From Sinorhizobium medicae (lineage in GTDB: Bacteria; Pseudomonadota; Alphaproteobacteria; Rhizobiales; Rhizobiaceae), in assembly GCF_007827695.1 (NCBI RefSeq), contig NZ_VITA01000021.1:1-64000 (forward strand): 64,000 bases of DNA, given 5' to 3'. The first letter of the stretch is position 1. Every line of letters begins with the position of its first letter. The position numbers were made by a program, and so were the translations under genes. Shown in pieces: positions 1 to 7,930 of the stretch. Under the pieces are notes generated by a model. The model saw only the letters and a list, made by a program, of their open reading frames with translations, did not search any database and was not told the origin of the DNA.

Positions 1-158
1 GTCCCATAGTCGCCCCTGTTCATACCCCTCGGTAGGGAGCAAATTATGTGAGGCAACGGTTGAATATTCGGGAACAGTTTCGGCGAGGCAATGCGAATCT
101 CACCTTGATTGCCGCCGCGCAAGCAAGGTTCTGTTTCCGCTTGAACGATGAGCGGTAA

Positions 159-365
159 TCAGATGGTAGGGCTCGAGGTCTGCCCAGCCGACTGAGGGTT
201 TGGCGGCAAGGACGCGGCGAGCCGTGTCTCCTCGAGTACCTCAAAGCGCCGCGGCGTAAGAGCGCGGATGATGCCTGCTTGCTGCAACGCCAGGAGCAAA
301 TGCGCGAGGTTCGTTGTAGTGGTGCCGATGTGCACCGCCAAAGCAGTGCGATTTATCGTCACCAC
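159..365 (-). pseudogene. Crp/Fnr-type HTH fragment (C-terminal piece)
   Basis: A 68-residue frame resembles the C-terminal winged helix of Crp/Fnr regulators: a LAVHIGTTTTNLAHLL helix-turn-helix followed by LQQAGIIRAL and a short wing. The cyclic-nucleotide-like sensor domain is missing, and no matching upstream sequence is visible on the minus strand, so this is probably a remnant. The call rests on pattern only; it could be a chance frame. Confidence 0.3.
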
Positions 366-680
366 CGCAATTGAACTACGCTCTATTGAGACGACAGTTC
401 GATCCAGGTCGAACGGTCGATAGATGGCGCGCAGAAGGCATGCCGAGCCGTCGCATCAAGCGCTCGCCGGGCCGGCCGCCAGCGCTATGACCGAGCAGAC
501 CGATCTATCTTGACTGGAAAGGGCGATCCCTGCCTTGGTAAACGGGCCGATCAGAAGGTTGCGATTGTCTGTCGCGCGTATCGGATGGGTTTTGAAGTTT
601 AGCAATACTCAACGGTGCACGCCGCCTGTATTGCACCTTCGGGTACAAGTCAGGCGGCGTGAGCCGCAATACCGATCTCG
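366..680. other. No gene recognised
   Basis: No convincing coding sequence, repeat or RNA gene was seen here. The long plus-strand frame starting at 535 is antisense to the SDR gene and looks like a shadow except for its 3' tail. Confidence 0.5.
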
Positions 681-696
681 TTATCTCGATATCGTT

Positions 697-1587
697 TTAA
701 ACGCCGGTAGAAGGTCGCCGAATCCCAGCCTCTCGATGAAGCGCGATTGGACTTGCCCGACGACCTCGGCGATGGCATCGGCGCCCTTCGCTTGCCCAAT
801 CGATAAACACATGGGAGGGCCGTTCGCCGACCGGCTTTTCCAGCGCCTGCGCGAGCTGCTCGCCGACCGAACGGACCGCAAGCTCCAGACCTTCCTCCCG
901 GTCTATGGTCTCGATCCGCCCCGTCAGGGCAGGCAGACGATCCGTCAGAGCGCCATAGGAGATGGTTCGCTCCGGATCATCGCCGCTTTGGGCGTCGGCG
1001 AAATGATCGGTTCCTTCGGGAAAAGCGCCCGGGACAAGAAACAGGCTTTCTATCCCGAATGGCCGGATCTCAAGCGCCATGGCTCTTGCAAGCGCGTCCC
1101 CTGCAGCCTTGCTGGCCTGATACAGACCGATGAAGGGTTCGGGGACGTAGGTCGTTGTGCTGCCGACATAGACAATCGTTCCTCGGCCCTGCGCACGCAG
1201 AACGGCGCGATTCACGCGCAGCCAGGAAACCGCATTGGTATCGAGGATCGACAGGAACTGGCGCGGAGTGAAGCTTTCCGCCATGCCGTTCATCAGCATC
1301 CCGGCATTGTTCACCACCACATCGAGCCTGCCGCTCGCGTGACAGAGCTGCTCCACCGCCGCCTGGCAGCTTTCCTCCGAAAGGACATCCATCTCGATGC
1401 GATGCACGCGGTTCTCGCCTTGCGCCTTCAGCGACTGGGCGGCCTCTGCGTTCCGGCCCTCCACCCCACGCATGCTGGCATAGACAACGTAGCCAGCGTC
1501 GCGAAGGGCTTCGACGATCGCCCGTCCGATGCCCAAAGCGGAGCCCGTCACCAGCGCCACCGGGTGGTCATCGCCCAAGGCGCTCAT
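697..1587 (-). CDS. Short-chain dehydrogenase/reductase, probable C-terminal frameshift
   Basis: Classical SDR oxidoreductase, cytoplasmic, NAD(P)-dependent; the substrate is not predictable. Visible motifs are the TGSALGIG nucleotide-binding loop near the N terminus, NNAG, an active-site Ser in YVGSTTTY and YQASK. The ATG at 1587 overlaps the stop of the upstream SDR fragment (ATGA), which suggests a former operon. The last residues (RRCHRRGRRASP) do not look like an SDR tail. Shifting frame near 800 gives a natural ending, ADAIAEVVGQVQSRF to a stop at 681, so a one-base frameshift is likely. It may be a recent pseudogene or a sequence error. Confidence 0.7.
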   Translation of the reverse strand: MSALGDDHPVALVTGSALGIGRAIVEALRDAGYVVYASMRGVEGRNAEAAQSLKAQGENRVHRIEMDVLSEESCQAAVEQLCHASGRLDVVVNNAGMLMNGMAESFTPRQFLSILDTNAVSWLRVNRAVLRAQGRGTIVYVGSTTTYVPEPFIGLYQASKAAGDALARAMALEIRPFGIESLFLVPGAFPEGTDHFADAQSGDDPERTISYGALTDRLPALTGRIETIDREEGLELAVRSVGEQLAQALEKPVGERPSHVFIDWASEGRRCHRRGRRASPIALHREAGIRRPSTGV

Positions 1588-1826
1588 GCCATACCTCCAT
1601 TGGCGCGAAGTGTCTGGCCACTGATCCATTGCGCCTTTCGGGACACCAGTAGCTCAATGGCATCGGCAATATCCTCCTGCCGCCCCAGGCGACCAGCGGG
1701 CGCGCCTGCTGCGCGGGCGGCGATCTCCTCCCTGGTCTTGCCCTTGAGGAAGAAGTCGGTTTCGACGGGGCCGGGCGCGACGCAGTCTACGCGGTGGTCA
1801 ATCTGGCGCAGAAGGAGCGGCTGCCA
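1584..1826 (-). pseudogene. SDR, C-terminal fragment only
   Basis: The frame encodes only the last third of an SDR: VDCVAPGPVETDFF, a GRLGRQEDIADAIELL segment and the ISGQTLRANGG ending typical of the family. The Rossmann fold and catalytic Tyr/Lys are absent. At its 5' side it abuts an integrase remnant on the opposite strand at about 1826, so it was probably cut by a recombination event. Its stop codon overlaps the start of the next SDR gene. Confidence 0.7.
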
Positions 1827-1827
1827 C

Positions 1828-2091
1828 TGGAGCCGTTTACAGTCCACGACTTACGACGGCTCAACGTTGCTGAATGAACTCGGCTTAACAGCGACTGGAT
1901 CGAGAAATGCCTTGCCACGAGGACTGGCGATCTTCGCGCGGCGTCTACAACAAGGCGGAAACGAGGTTCAGCGCCGCCATATGCTCCAGGAATGGTCGGA
2001 CGTCGTTGACGCGTGGGTGGAAGGCCGCAAGCGGCCAGTCACCCTGCTCCCCCCGACCATGCCTATGCTTGAGCCCGACCCTGCCCTTTGA
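1828..2091 (+). pseudogene. Tyrosine integrase, C-terminal remnant with several frameshifts
   Basis: Read across all three plus frames, the stretch spells the end of a P4-type tyrosine integrase: LEPFTVHDLRR (with the catalytic H-x-L-R), then TLLNELG, SDWIEKCLA, HEDWRSSRGVYNKAE (with the catalytic Tyr) and RRHMLQEWSDVVDAWVEG. At least three frameshifts separate the pieces, so no functional product is possible. With AlpA and ArdC pieces next door it marks a decayed integrative element. Confidence 0.8.
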
Positions 2092-2341
2092 CCGGCCGGA
2101 ACTTCCGCTGGGTGACGTCGGGGTGTTTGGCGCGCGGGATTGGCCGCGTGCGCGGGCTTTCGAGCCACGCCTCGAGCTCGGCAAGATCCCAGACGACGCA
2201 TCTGGGTGAAAGGCCAAAGCGGCGTGGAAATTCTCCGCGCTGCTCCATCTCGTAAATGGTGCTGTCCGCCAGAGGAACGATTTCTCGCAGCTCGTTCCTC
2301 CGGATCGAACGTTTGACGGGCCTTTCGCTAACGGATGGCAT
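2063..2341 (-). CDS. AlpA-family excisionase/regulator
   Basis: A 92-residue DNA-binding protein. The core reads RRNELREIVPLADSTIYEMEQRGEFPRRFGLSPRCVVWDLAELEAWLESPR, the winged-helix pattern of AlpA/MerR-like regulators that control integrase or excision genes in P4-type elements. The ATG at 2341 is chosen because AGGAG lies seven bases upstream; an in-frame ATG farther upstream has no such site. It converges on the integrase remnant and overlaps its tail. It appears intact, but its target integrase is dead. Confidence 0.8.
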   Translation of the reverse strand: MPSVSERPVKRSIRRNELREIVPLADSTIYEMEQRGEFPRRFGLSPRCVVWDLAELEAWLESPRTRPIPRAKHPDVTQRKFRPVKGQGRAQA

Positions 2342-2602
2342 CTGAGGCTCCTGATCGTGGTGCGATGATGCAATTGGAGCCGATATATGCCGATAAGGGC
2401 CAGCAGAAATTGGCCGCCGCGAATGGTCGCCGGCCATGGCGTGCAAATCGGACAGTCCCGATGTCGATCGCGGTGTCTTCTCGGGAGCGTGGCCTATCCC
2501 AGCGACGCGCCGCGGCTCCTAGAGTGAGAGTGCGGACGGGGCTTGCCGTGACGGTTGAGGTCGGGAGAGAGGCTTCCGGCGCCCGTCGCGGAGGCAATCC
2601 CG

Positions 2603-2727
2603 ATGGACAGACAGAACCGCGCCGCACGCGACGGCGGCGCCCGCACCAATCTCTATGACGAGATCACCGCGAAAATCATCAACGAGCTGGAGCAAGGGCG
2701 GTTGCCCTGGGTCCAGCCCTGGGGCCA
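2603..2727 (+). pseudogene. ArdC-like antirestriction protein, N-terminal stub
   Basis: An ATG preceded by GGAGGC opens a frame with NLYDEITAKIINELEQGRLP and WVQPWG, the start of the ArdC/DUF1738 N-terminal ssDNA-binding domain found on conjugative elements. After about 41 residues the similarity stops abruptly, about 30 bases before the end of the convergent hipA gene, so the rest was deleted. ArdC proteins usually have about 300 residues and a metalloprotease domain, absent here. Confidence 0.75.
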
Positions 2728-2757
2728 TTTCTCTGCCAGGCGCACCCAGAACGGCGC

Positions 2758-4005
2758 TCAATCCGAGAGGACAGGCATCATGGCCCTCACATGGGCGTCG
2801 ATCCGCTCCAGAACGATCGAAGGGACAGCATCACGTTCCGGCAGTTTCCACCAATGCGCATCGATTTGCTTGACCGTCTCGCGGACAGTTTTGAGGACGG
2901 CGGGTTCTGGAAGCCGCGCCCGATTGGCGAAAGCCTTCCACCGTGGCAGCGTCAGTGCCTTGAACGCGCGCTCGCCGCCAAGTGACAAAGCCAGATTGTC
3001 AGCCGGAATATAGGGGACCGTCGAAAGCACGTCGTAGATCGGCGCCATGGCGGGCGAATTACCGTCACCGGGATAGATCAGTGACCAGTTTTTCAGGTGC
3101 ATGTCGCCATTGCCCATGACCACCGACAGGGTCAGGCGGCGGACGAACTCCAGCGCCGCTACCGGCGAGATCGCCACATTCAGCGCCGCGGCTATGTCAT
3201 GATAGGCCGCGCCTTCGTATTTTCGTGCCGGATAGATGCCGAAGACCTGAGCGAAATCCTCGATATGGATTCGTCGCGCGCCGTCGGCGCGATCGAACCG
3301 CCTGATAAGAAGGACCAGCCCCTCGGCCAGGGTCTCGAACTCTTCGGGAATGCCTTCGAACTGGTCTTTGCCGACCAGCTCGCGTTCGGGCACGTCCATG
3401 CCGATCGCTTCCGCCAGCGCGAGATTGGCGAACTCGTTCTCCGACACGCCTGGAAAGGCGGTCGAAGGAAATTTGGCGATGTACTGACCGTCGCTGTCCC
3501 CGAGCGGCACTGTCAATCCGCCCCCCTTGCCGGTGTTCTTCATCACCGAAAGCTTCATCTGCACGCCAGCGAGCGAGAAGCGCGCTTTCGGCTCACCCTC
3601 AACTGCAGCCGTTGCGGCGACGATATCCCCGTTACTCGGGACAACCCGCACAGCGCCTGGCAGGTCGGCGCCCAACGCGGCCAGCAGATCGAAATCATTG
3701 CCGGGCCGGACGGTCCGGGCGTGATGCTTTTCCATCGCCTCGCGCAGTTTGTCCTCGGGCAGGAGGTTGGCGAAGAAGGCCGGCAAAGCTCCCGCCACCG
3801 GGCGTGGATCCTTGCGCAATCCTCCCGTCGCCGCGCGGAAGGACAAGCTCAACACAGGATGCCCTCCGCTCGCGCGGTAGGCAGGATCGAAGCTGAAGGC
3901 GTTGAAGTCGCCCGGTGTCCTGACGATCGTGCCGACCTTCACCTCATTGAGGAGAACATCGAGAGACATGACGGTTTCGGCGGGGCGGGCATTATTCATC
4001 ATCAC
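2758..4005 (-). CDS. hipA: HipA-family Ser/Thr kinase toxin
   Basis: A 415-residue HipA kinase, the toxin of a type II toxin-antitoxin pair; family members phosphorylate translation factors or tRNA synthetases and can induce persistence. The N-terminal HipA domain covers about residues 10-115, with FDPAYRA and LLPEDKLREAM. The kinase part has a GVQMKLSV loop, the catalytic GNGDMHLKN motif and the metal-binding IYDVLS motif. It overlaps the upstream antitoxin by several codons (ATGATGATG start cluster), so the two are translationally coupled. It looks intact and is the best-preserved cargo of the eroded element. Confidence 0.9.
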   Translation of the reverse strand: MMMNNARPAETVMSLDVLLNEVKVGTIVRTPGDFNAFSFDPAYRASGGHPVLSLSFRAATGGLRKDPRPVAGALPAFFANLLPEDKLREAMEKHHARTVRPGNDFDLLAALGADLPGAVRVVPSNGDIVAATAAVEGEPKARFSLAGVQMKLSVMKNTGKGGGLTVPLGDSDGQYIAKFPSTAFPGVSENEFANLALAEAIGMDVPERELVGKDQFEGIPEEFETLAEGLVLLIRRFDRADGARRIHIEDFAQVFGIYPARKYEGAAYHDIAAALNVAISPVAALEFVRRLTLSVVMGNGDMHLKNWSLIYPGDGNSPAMAPIYDVLSTVPYIPADNLALSLGGERAFKALTLPRWKAFANRARLPEPAVLKTVRETVKQIDAHWWKLPERDAVPSIVLERIDAHVRAMMPVLSD

Positions 4006-4297
4006 CCTCCGCTTGTGGGCTGAAAGCCGGCCGGTCGTCGTCGCCCTGCGGGCTGAGTAGCGCCTGGATGGCCGGAACCATCGCCTGAGGAACCAGCATC
4101 ATCTCCAGGCCAAGCGCCCTGGCAATATTGATCAGAGTCGTGGCGCGTGCCGCTGCGGCTCCGGTTTCGACATCGCGATAGCGGGGACGGGATATGCCGG
4201 CGAGATCGGCGACCTGTTCCTGCGTCAGGCCCGCCGCCAGCCGTGCGCGCCGAAAATGGTCGCCGATCATGTCCAGAGCTTCTGCCTCGGCTTTCAT
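3992..4297 (-). CDS. hipB: HipB-like XRE antitoxin
   Basis: A 101-residue helix-turn-helix protein, RARLAAGLTQEQVADLAGISRPRYRDVETG, in the XRE/Cro fold used by HipB antitoxins. The C-terminal tail (SPQAEGDDE) is acidic and probably disordered. The ATG at 4297 has AAGGA five bases upstream. As in other hipBA pairs, the antitoxin gene comes first and overlaps the toxin start. It probably binds the toxin and represses its own promoter through the inverted repeat just upstream. Confidence 0.88.
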   Translation of the reverse strand: MKAEAEALDMIGDHFRRARLAAGLTQEQVADLAGISRPRYRDVETGAAAARATTLINIARALGLEMMLVPQAMVPAIQALLSPQGDDDRPAFSPQAEGDDE

Positions 4298-4310
4298 ATG
4301 AATCCTTTAC

Positions 4311-4334
4311 AGATCAATTTGCTCGATTTGATCT
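4311..4334. promoter_or_regulatory. Candidate HipB operator
   Basis: AGATCAA at 4311-4317 and TTGATCT at 4328-4334 form a perfect inverted repeat with a ten-base spacer, starting 14 bases upstream of the hipB start. Related GATCT sequences recur around 4352. The position and symmetry fit an autoregulatory operator; binding is inferred. Confidence 0.55.
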
Positions 4335-4469
4335 GAATACATATTACGGTGAGATCTGGGAGGCAAGGTAATGATCTGCAAACATATCTCGGTAAGATAA
4401 GGTGTTACGTCCGAGGATCATTCGGCAGGTGTTCAATGGTCAATCCCATCAGCCTTCGGCGGCCGAATC

Positions 4470-4774
4470 AGTTGTCGATGGGCGACGAATTTTAACAGCA
4501 GCGCTTCCGGCGCCGGCCAGGGGAGGGGGGCGCCCGTCGCCAGCTGGCACCAGGCCTCGAGTTAGCCGAGGTCGGAGGCCAGCGCGCGCAGCGTATTCTC
4601 GCCCATGCCCTCCTGCGCCAGGTGCTTGAGTGTGGCGACGTCGTCGTCGGTCAGCAAGGCGGCGAGTTGATCGCGCCGGTCGAAGGGCAGGATGGCGTCG
4701 AGCGCGTTTAGATGTTCGGCACGGCGGTGGACCGCTTGGCTGTCTGAGCCCGCCGCTCTAGGATTATCGACCAT
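4470..4774 (-). pseudogene. Tyrosine-type integrase, N-terminal fragment with in-frame stop
   Basis: The frame begins MVDNPRAAGSDSQAVHRRAE and continues DAILPFDRRDQLAALLTDDDVATLKHL, the SAM-like N-terminal region of a site-specific integrase seen in alphaproteobacteria. After ALASDLG a TAA stop (4562-4564) replaces what is normally a Tyr codon; the same frame then resumes LEAWCQLATGAPLPWPAPEALLLKFVA before breaking off near 4470. It has therefore both a nonsense mutation and a 3' truncation. The catalytic domain is absent. Confidence 0.75.
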
Positions 4775-4805
4775 GGTGCGTAGCCTTCGGTGCTCTTGCG
4801 GAAGT

Positions 4806-4830
4806 TACGGAAAATCCGTATATTCCGGAA
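4806..4830. promoter_or_regulatory. Candidate Phd-type operator
   Basis: TACGGAAAATCCGTA at 4806-4820 is a perfect palindrome around AAA, followed directly by the palindrome TTCCGGAA at 4823-4830. Both lie just upstream of the antitoxin start at 4845 and its AAGGAG site. Phd/YefM antitoxins usually repress their own promoters at such paired palindromes. Confidence 0.55.
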
Positions 4831-4844
4831 AAAGGAGTGTTGAA

Positions 4845-5123
4845 ATGACGTCGACCGTGACCGCCGCGGCGGTTTCCAAGAATTTCGGGGCCTACCAGGA
4901 TGCCGCTGTGCGCGAGCCGGTGATCATCACCAAGAATGGTCGCCCGCGTACCGTGCTCCTTGCCTATGAGGACTATCTGCGGCTGTCGCGCCGCGACCGT
5001 CCCGTCGAGGCGACGGCGGATCTGAGCGACAACGATCTTGCCGCGGTCGAAAAATCCGAAATGAAGCCGGGCTTCGATCATCTCAATGCCGAACTACTGA
5101 CGGACAAGCATGCTGCCGACTGA
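4845..5123 (+). CDS. Phd/YefM-family antitoxin
   Basis: A 92-residue antitoxin. The N-terminal DNA-binding fold reads TAAAVSKNFGAYQDAAVREPVIITKNGRPRTVLLAYEDYLRL, the standard Phd/YefM signature; the C-terminal tail, rich in Asp and Glu, should wrap the toxin. The ATG at 4845 is chosen because AAGGAG precedes it and the conserved fold begins there. The stop overlaps the toxin start by 14 bases, indicating coupling. The partner toxin is truncated, so this gene may now be an orphan. Confidence 0.85.
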   Translation: MTSTVTAAAVSKNFGAYQDAAVREPVIITKNGRPRTVLLAYEDYLRLSRRDRPVEATADLSDNDLAAVEKSEMKPGFDHLNAELLTDKHAAD

Positions 5124-5466
5124 AATCAAGGTCGGCCACGTCTTCCGGTATTCGTATCTCTGGCACTGGCAACACCTCGAAGGCCGCGAAGAGGGCGACA
5201 AGGATCGGCCCTGCCTGGTGCTGGCGTTGGTCACCACGCTTGAGGACGGCACGCCGGTCGTGCGCGTGCTGCCGATCACCCATACGCCGCCGGTCCGCGC
5301 TGACGAGGCGATCGAGATCCCGCCGGCGATCAAGCGGGTCGACGCCAAACGACTCCACTATGGCCCTGCCTCCGTGAGCCATCCACCGCATCGTCGGAGC
5401 TCGGTTCAAATCTCCCTCGAGAAAGTCCAAGAGCCCTTGTTCGCGATAGCTCATAATGATCGCTGA
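5110..5466 (+). pseudogene. PemK/MazF-like toxin, 3'-truncated
   Basis: The first 77 or so residues look genuine: EIKVGHVFRYSYLWHWQ, GDKDRPCLVLALV and VRVLPITHTPP match the start of PemK/MazF-type ribonuclease toxins encoded after Phd-type antitoxins. After IPPAIKR (about 5340) the reading becomes unrelated; that DNA is the antisense of a decayed phosphoesterase gene. The C-terminal part of the toxin fold is lost, so activity is unlikely. Confidence 0.7.
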
Positions 5467-5675
5467 TCCAGGGAGGGCGTCGAGTACGTGATACACTTCG
5501 TCCATGATCACTTTGTCTCATTTCCACGTACAACCCCGCCAAGGAAGACGACACGGGCCTCGGCATTCCTCTCAGCAGCGGCCTGCTCCAGCCATTTTAT
5601 TAATGCGCGAAGTTCGAAGGCCAGGCCGTCACAACGACCGATGACATAGGTGGTGGAATTTGCGTCGAATTGCAT
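5344..5675 (-). pseudogene. Metallophosphoesterase (Ser/Thr phosphatase family), decayed fragment
   Basis: From the ATG at 5675 the frame reads TTYVIGRCDGLAFELRALIKWLEQAAAERNAEARVVFLGG, which lines up with the GDIHG and GDYVDRG region of calcineurin-like phosphatases. A frameshift near 5515 leads into DEVYHVLDALPGSAIIMSYREQGLLDFLEGDL. Metal ligands are lost: GDIHG has become GRCDG, GDYVDRG has become GGVVRG, and GNHE has become SYRE. The 3' end is cut at the PemK junction. Loss of all three motifs shows long inactivity. Confidence 0.65.
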
Positions 5676-6670
5676 TTCGCGTCTCTCTGAGTGCTTCGTA
5701 CGAGACGTCTACAATTCATGGGTTGAGAAATGGCTAGGGGACTTCCTAAATGAACGGTTCCCATGCGCTTTATAATCCGGCTTCGCGCTCGTGCCGGCGG
5801 CAGGCGAATTGTTGCAATCAGCTCTGGGTGAAACCCGTTCCGAACGTCTTCCGCCAGGTGTTTCCAGTCGGGTTTTAGAGCCAAGCCTGAGCCAGTGCCG
5901 CCTAAAAACACTCCACCGTAAAAAAGGGGCCAAAGCGTTGAAACTCCCGATTTCGCGAGTTGCGGAAGAATTGGGGTTCTCGTTGCGGATGCTATCGGTT
6001 CGTTTGGGAAAAGTTGGAGTTCGTTTTGCAATAGCGCTTGACCTCAAGACGCCGAATAGAGAAGTTCCATAATAAGCCTTATCTGATCCGATCATCTCAA
6101 AGTTGCAGCGCTATCTCTATACAACTGATGGCATGATCGGCTGTCCCGCCTTGCACAGGCCTCCATTCTCAAGCTACAAGTTGTAACAGGCTCGGCCCGC
6201 GCCTCTCCCTCCTATTGGGGAAGTATCGTTCATACGGGGCATTGAGATCATCGAACCATGTTCGAGCGCCGCATAAGGAGGGATTGCGTTTCATGCTCGG
6301 AATGAGGGTTCTCCCAGATCGACCGTTCATACGATCCTGAGACACAGCCTTTGCCGGATATGCACGACATACGCTTGCCCAACAAAGTGGATATTGGCCT
6401 TTTCTCTAAAGCCTGCTTCTTGCATGAAGGTCAGACGCAGTTTCAAGCGATAGCCTGATTTGCTGACCTGCCAGGGCGCATTCTTTGGTAACGGCAGGTC
6501 ACCCTTGCCGCGCAACTCCTTAGTTTTCGATAGAGCGGGATGCGGGGGGGAAACCGCGCACACTTCTCCTCATCCCGCTCCAGGACGCCGGCTGCGACAC
6601 ATCACGAATCTGAATCGATAGACGGTTATGGATTCAAAACTCTCATTGGACGGGACGGGCATCTCCGGCG
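5676..6670. other. About 1 kb without a recognisable gene
   Basis: Short frames occur on both strands (for example a 93-codon plus frame from 5791 and a 143-codon minus frame from 6031), but none shows a family motif, a good ribosome site or a plausible composition. The stretch is AT-richer than its neighbours and probably holds decayed sequence. Confidence 0.4.
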
Positions 6671-6942
6671 ATGATTCATCGCATGAGCCCAACGTCTTTT
6701 CACCTCTATTGTCAGCGTATCGACGCCAGCCGCAACATGGCGCGATACTATATGCTTGCGATCCGGCCGACCTTGTTCGGTGAGATTGCAGTTGTGCGAA
6801 GCTGGGGACGGATCGGCAGGCGTGGCGGCGAGAGGACCGACGTGTTCGGAACCGAACGGAGGCCGTGGCGCATTTTCTCGATCTCGCGCGCCGGAAGCAT
6901 CGGAAGGGCTATAGGCCGACCCGCGGCGGCGATCCGACCTGA
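6671..6942 (+). pseudogene. WGR-domain protein, frameshifted
   Basis: The frame FHLYCQRIDASRNMARYYMLAIRPTLFGEIAVVRSWGRIGRRGG is a clear WGR domain, a small nucleic-acid-associated module often encoded alone in rhizobia. Near 6850 the frame breaks; a neighbouring frame continues TEAVAHFLDLARRKHRKGYRPTRGG to a TGA at 6940-6942, exactly how these proteins end. One small indel therefore separates two halves of an otherwise complete gene of about 90 codons. Confidence 0.75.
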
Positions 6943-6978
6943 TCGCTGCCCCGCAGGAAATCGGACGGCAAACCGGCC

Positions 6979-7734
6979 TCAGAGCGACGCGGTGATGCCG
7001 CCGTCCACATAGAGCACGTGTCCATTTACAAATGAGGAGGCGTCCGACGAGAGGAAGATGCAGGCGCCGACCAATTCCTCGACCCTGCCCCAGCGGCCAG
7101 CCGGAGTGCGGCTTTCGAGCCAGGCGGAAAAGGCCGGGTCGGCGACAAGAGCGGCGTTCAGCGGCGTGTCGAAATAGCCGGGCGCGATCGCGTTGCATTG
7201 CAGGCCGTGTTTGGCCCAATCCGCCGCCATACCCTTGGTGAGATTGCCCACCGCACCCTTGGTTGCGGTATAGGGCGCAATACCGGGGCGGGCGAGTGCC
7301 GTCTGGACACTTGCGATATTGATGATCTTGCCGGCGCCGCGCCTGATCATATGGCGGGCCACGGCCTGGCCGACATTGAAGACGGTCGATATGTTTGTCT
7401 TCAGGATTTGCTCGAAAGCATCGGCGGGGAAGTCCTCCAGCGGCGTACGGTGCTGCATGCCGGCATTATTGACGAGGATGTCGATCGCACCGGTCTCCGC
7501 CTCGAAGGCGTCGATAGCCTTGCGCACGGCCGCGTGATCCGTCGCGTCGAAGGCGAGTGTATGCCCTGCCCCAAGACTCTCGGCTGCCGCCCTCAACCTT
7601 GCCTCGTCGCGGCCGTTCAGGATGACCGCGGCGCCGGCCGCAGCAAGCCCCTTTGCCAAGGCATAACCAATCCCTTGCGAGGAGCCGGTGATGAGGGCGC
7701 GCTTGCCCGTCAGGTCAAAAAGTCGAGTGCTCAT
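6979..7734 (-). CDS. SDR, gluconate 5-dehydrogenase-like
   Basis: A 251-residue classical SDR, closest in pattern to gluconate/keto-gluconate 5-dehydrogenases. It has TGSSQGIG (NADP loop), NNAGMQHRTPLEDFP, INIASVQTALARPGIAPYTATKG (catalytic Ser, Tyr, Lys), and VNGHVLYVDGGITASL at the end. The ATG at 7734 follows AAGAGGA. It lies downstream of the minus-strand amidohydrolase at 7931-9406 and may belong to the same transcript despite a 197-base gap. The true substrate in this locus is unknown. Confidence 0.85.
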   Translation of the reverse strand: MSTRLFDLTGKRALITGSSQGIGYALAKGLAAAGAAVILNGRDEARLRAAAESLGAGHTLAFDATDHAAVRKAIDAFEAETGAIDILVNNAGMQHRTPLEDFPADAFEQILKTNISTVFNVGQAVARHMIRRGAGKIINIASVQTALARPGIAPYTATKGAVGNLTKGMAADWAKHGLQCNAIAPGYFDTPLNAALVADPAFSAWLESRTPAGRWGRVEELVGACIFLSSDASSFVNGHVLYVDGGITASL

Positions 7735-7768
7735 GGGTCCTCTTATGCGAATGCGGGCTGGCCAGCCT

Positions 7769-7880
7769 TTATCCGAGGCTGTCTCGAGGGATGAAGCCGT
7801 GCCCGATCTCGACAGTGCCCGAGGCCAGATGCGGCTGCAAGAGCACGTTGCCAGGAAGAAGCATGGCCTGCGGCTCGGCG
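7769..7880 (-). pseudogene. Possible 2-hydroxyacid dehydrogenase C-terminal remnant
   Basis: A minus-strand frame reads MLLPGNVLLQPHLASGTVE before running to a TAA at 7769-7771. The PHLASGTVE string resembles the catalytic-His region of D-2-hydroxyacid dehydrogenases (usually PHIASATVET). Nothing upstream supports a longer gene, so this is a weak call. Confidence 0.25.
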
Positions 7881-7930
7881 CGCCTCGAAGCCATTGAGCA
7901 AAAGGTCTCTCGTGCTGCTCCCGGCCGGGT

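Noticed and set aside
535-2091. Long plus-strand frame of 518 codons
   Set aside because: It is antisense to the SDR gene, has no family motifs except in its integrase-derived 3' tail, and is Arg/His-rich in the way of shadow frames.
3097-4023. Plus-strand frame of 308 codons
   Set aside because: It is antisense to hipA, whose kinase motifs are clear.
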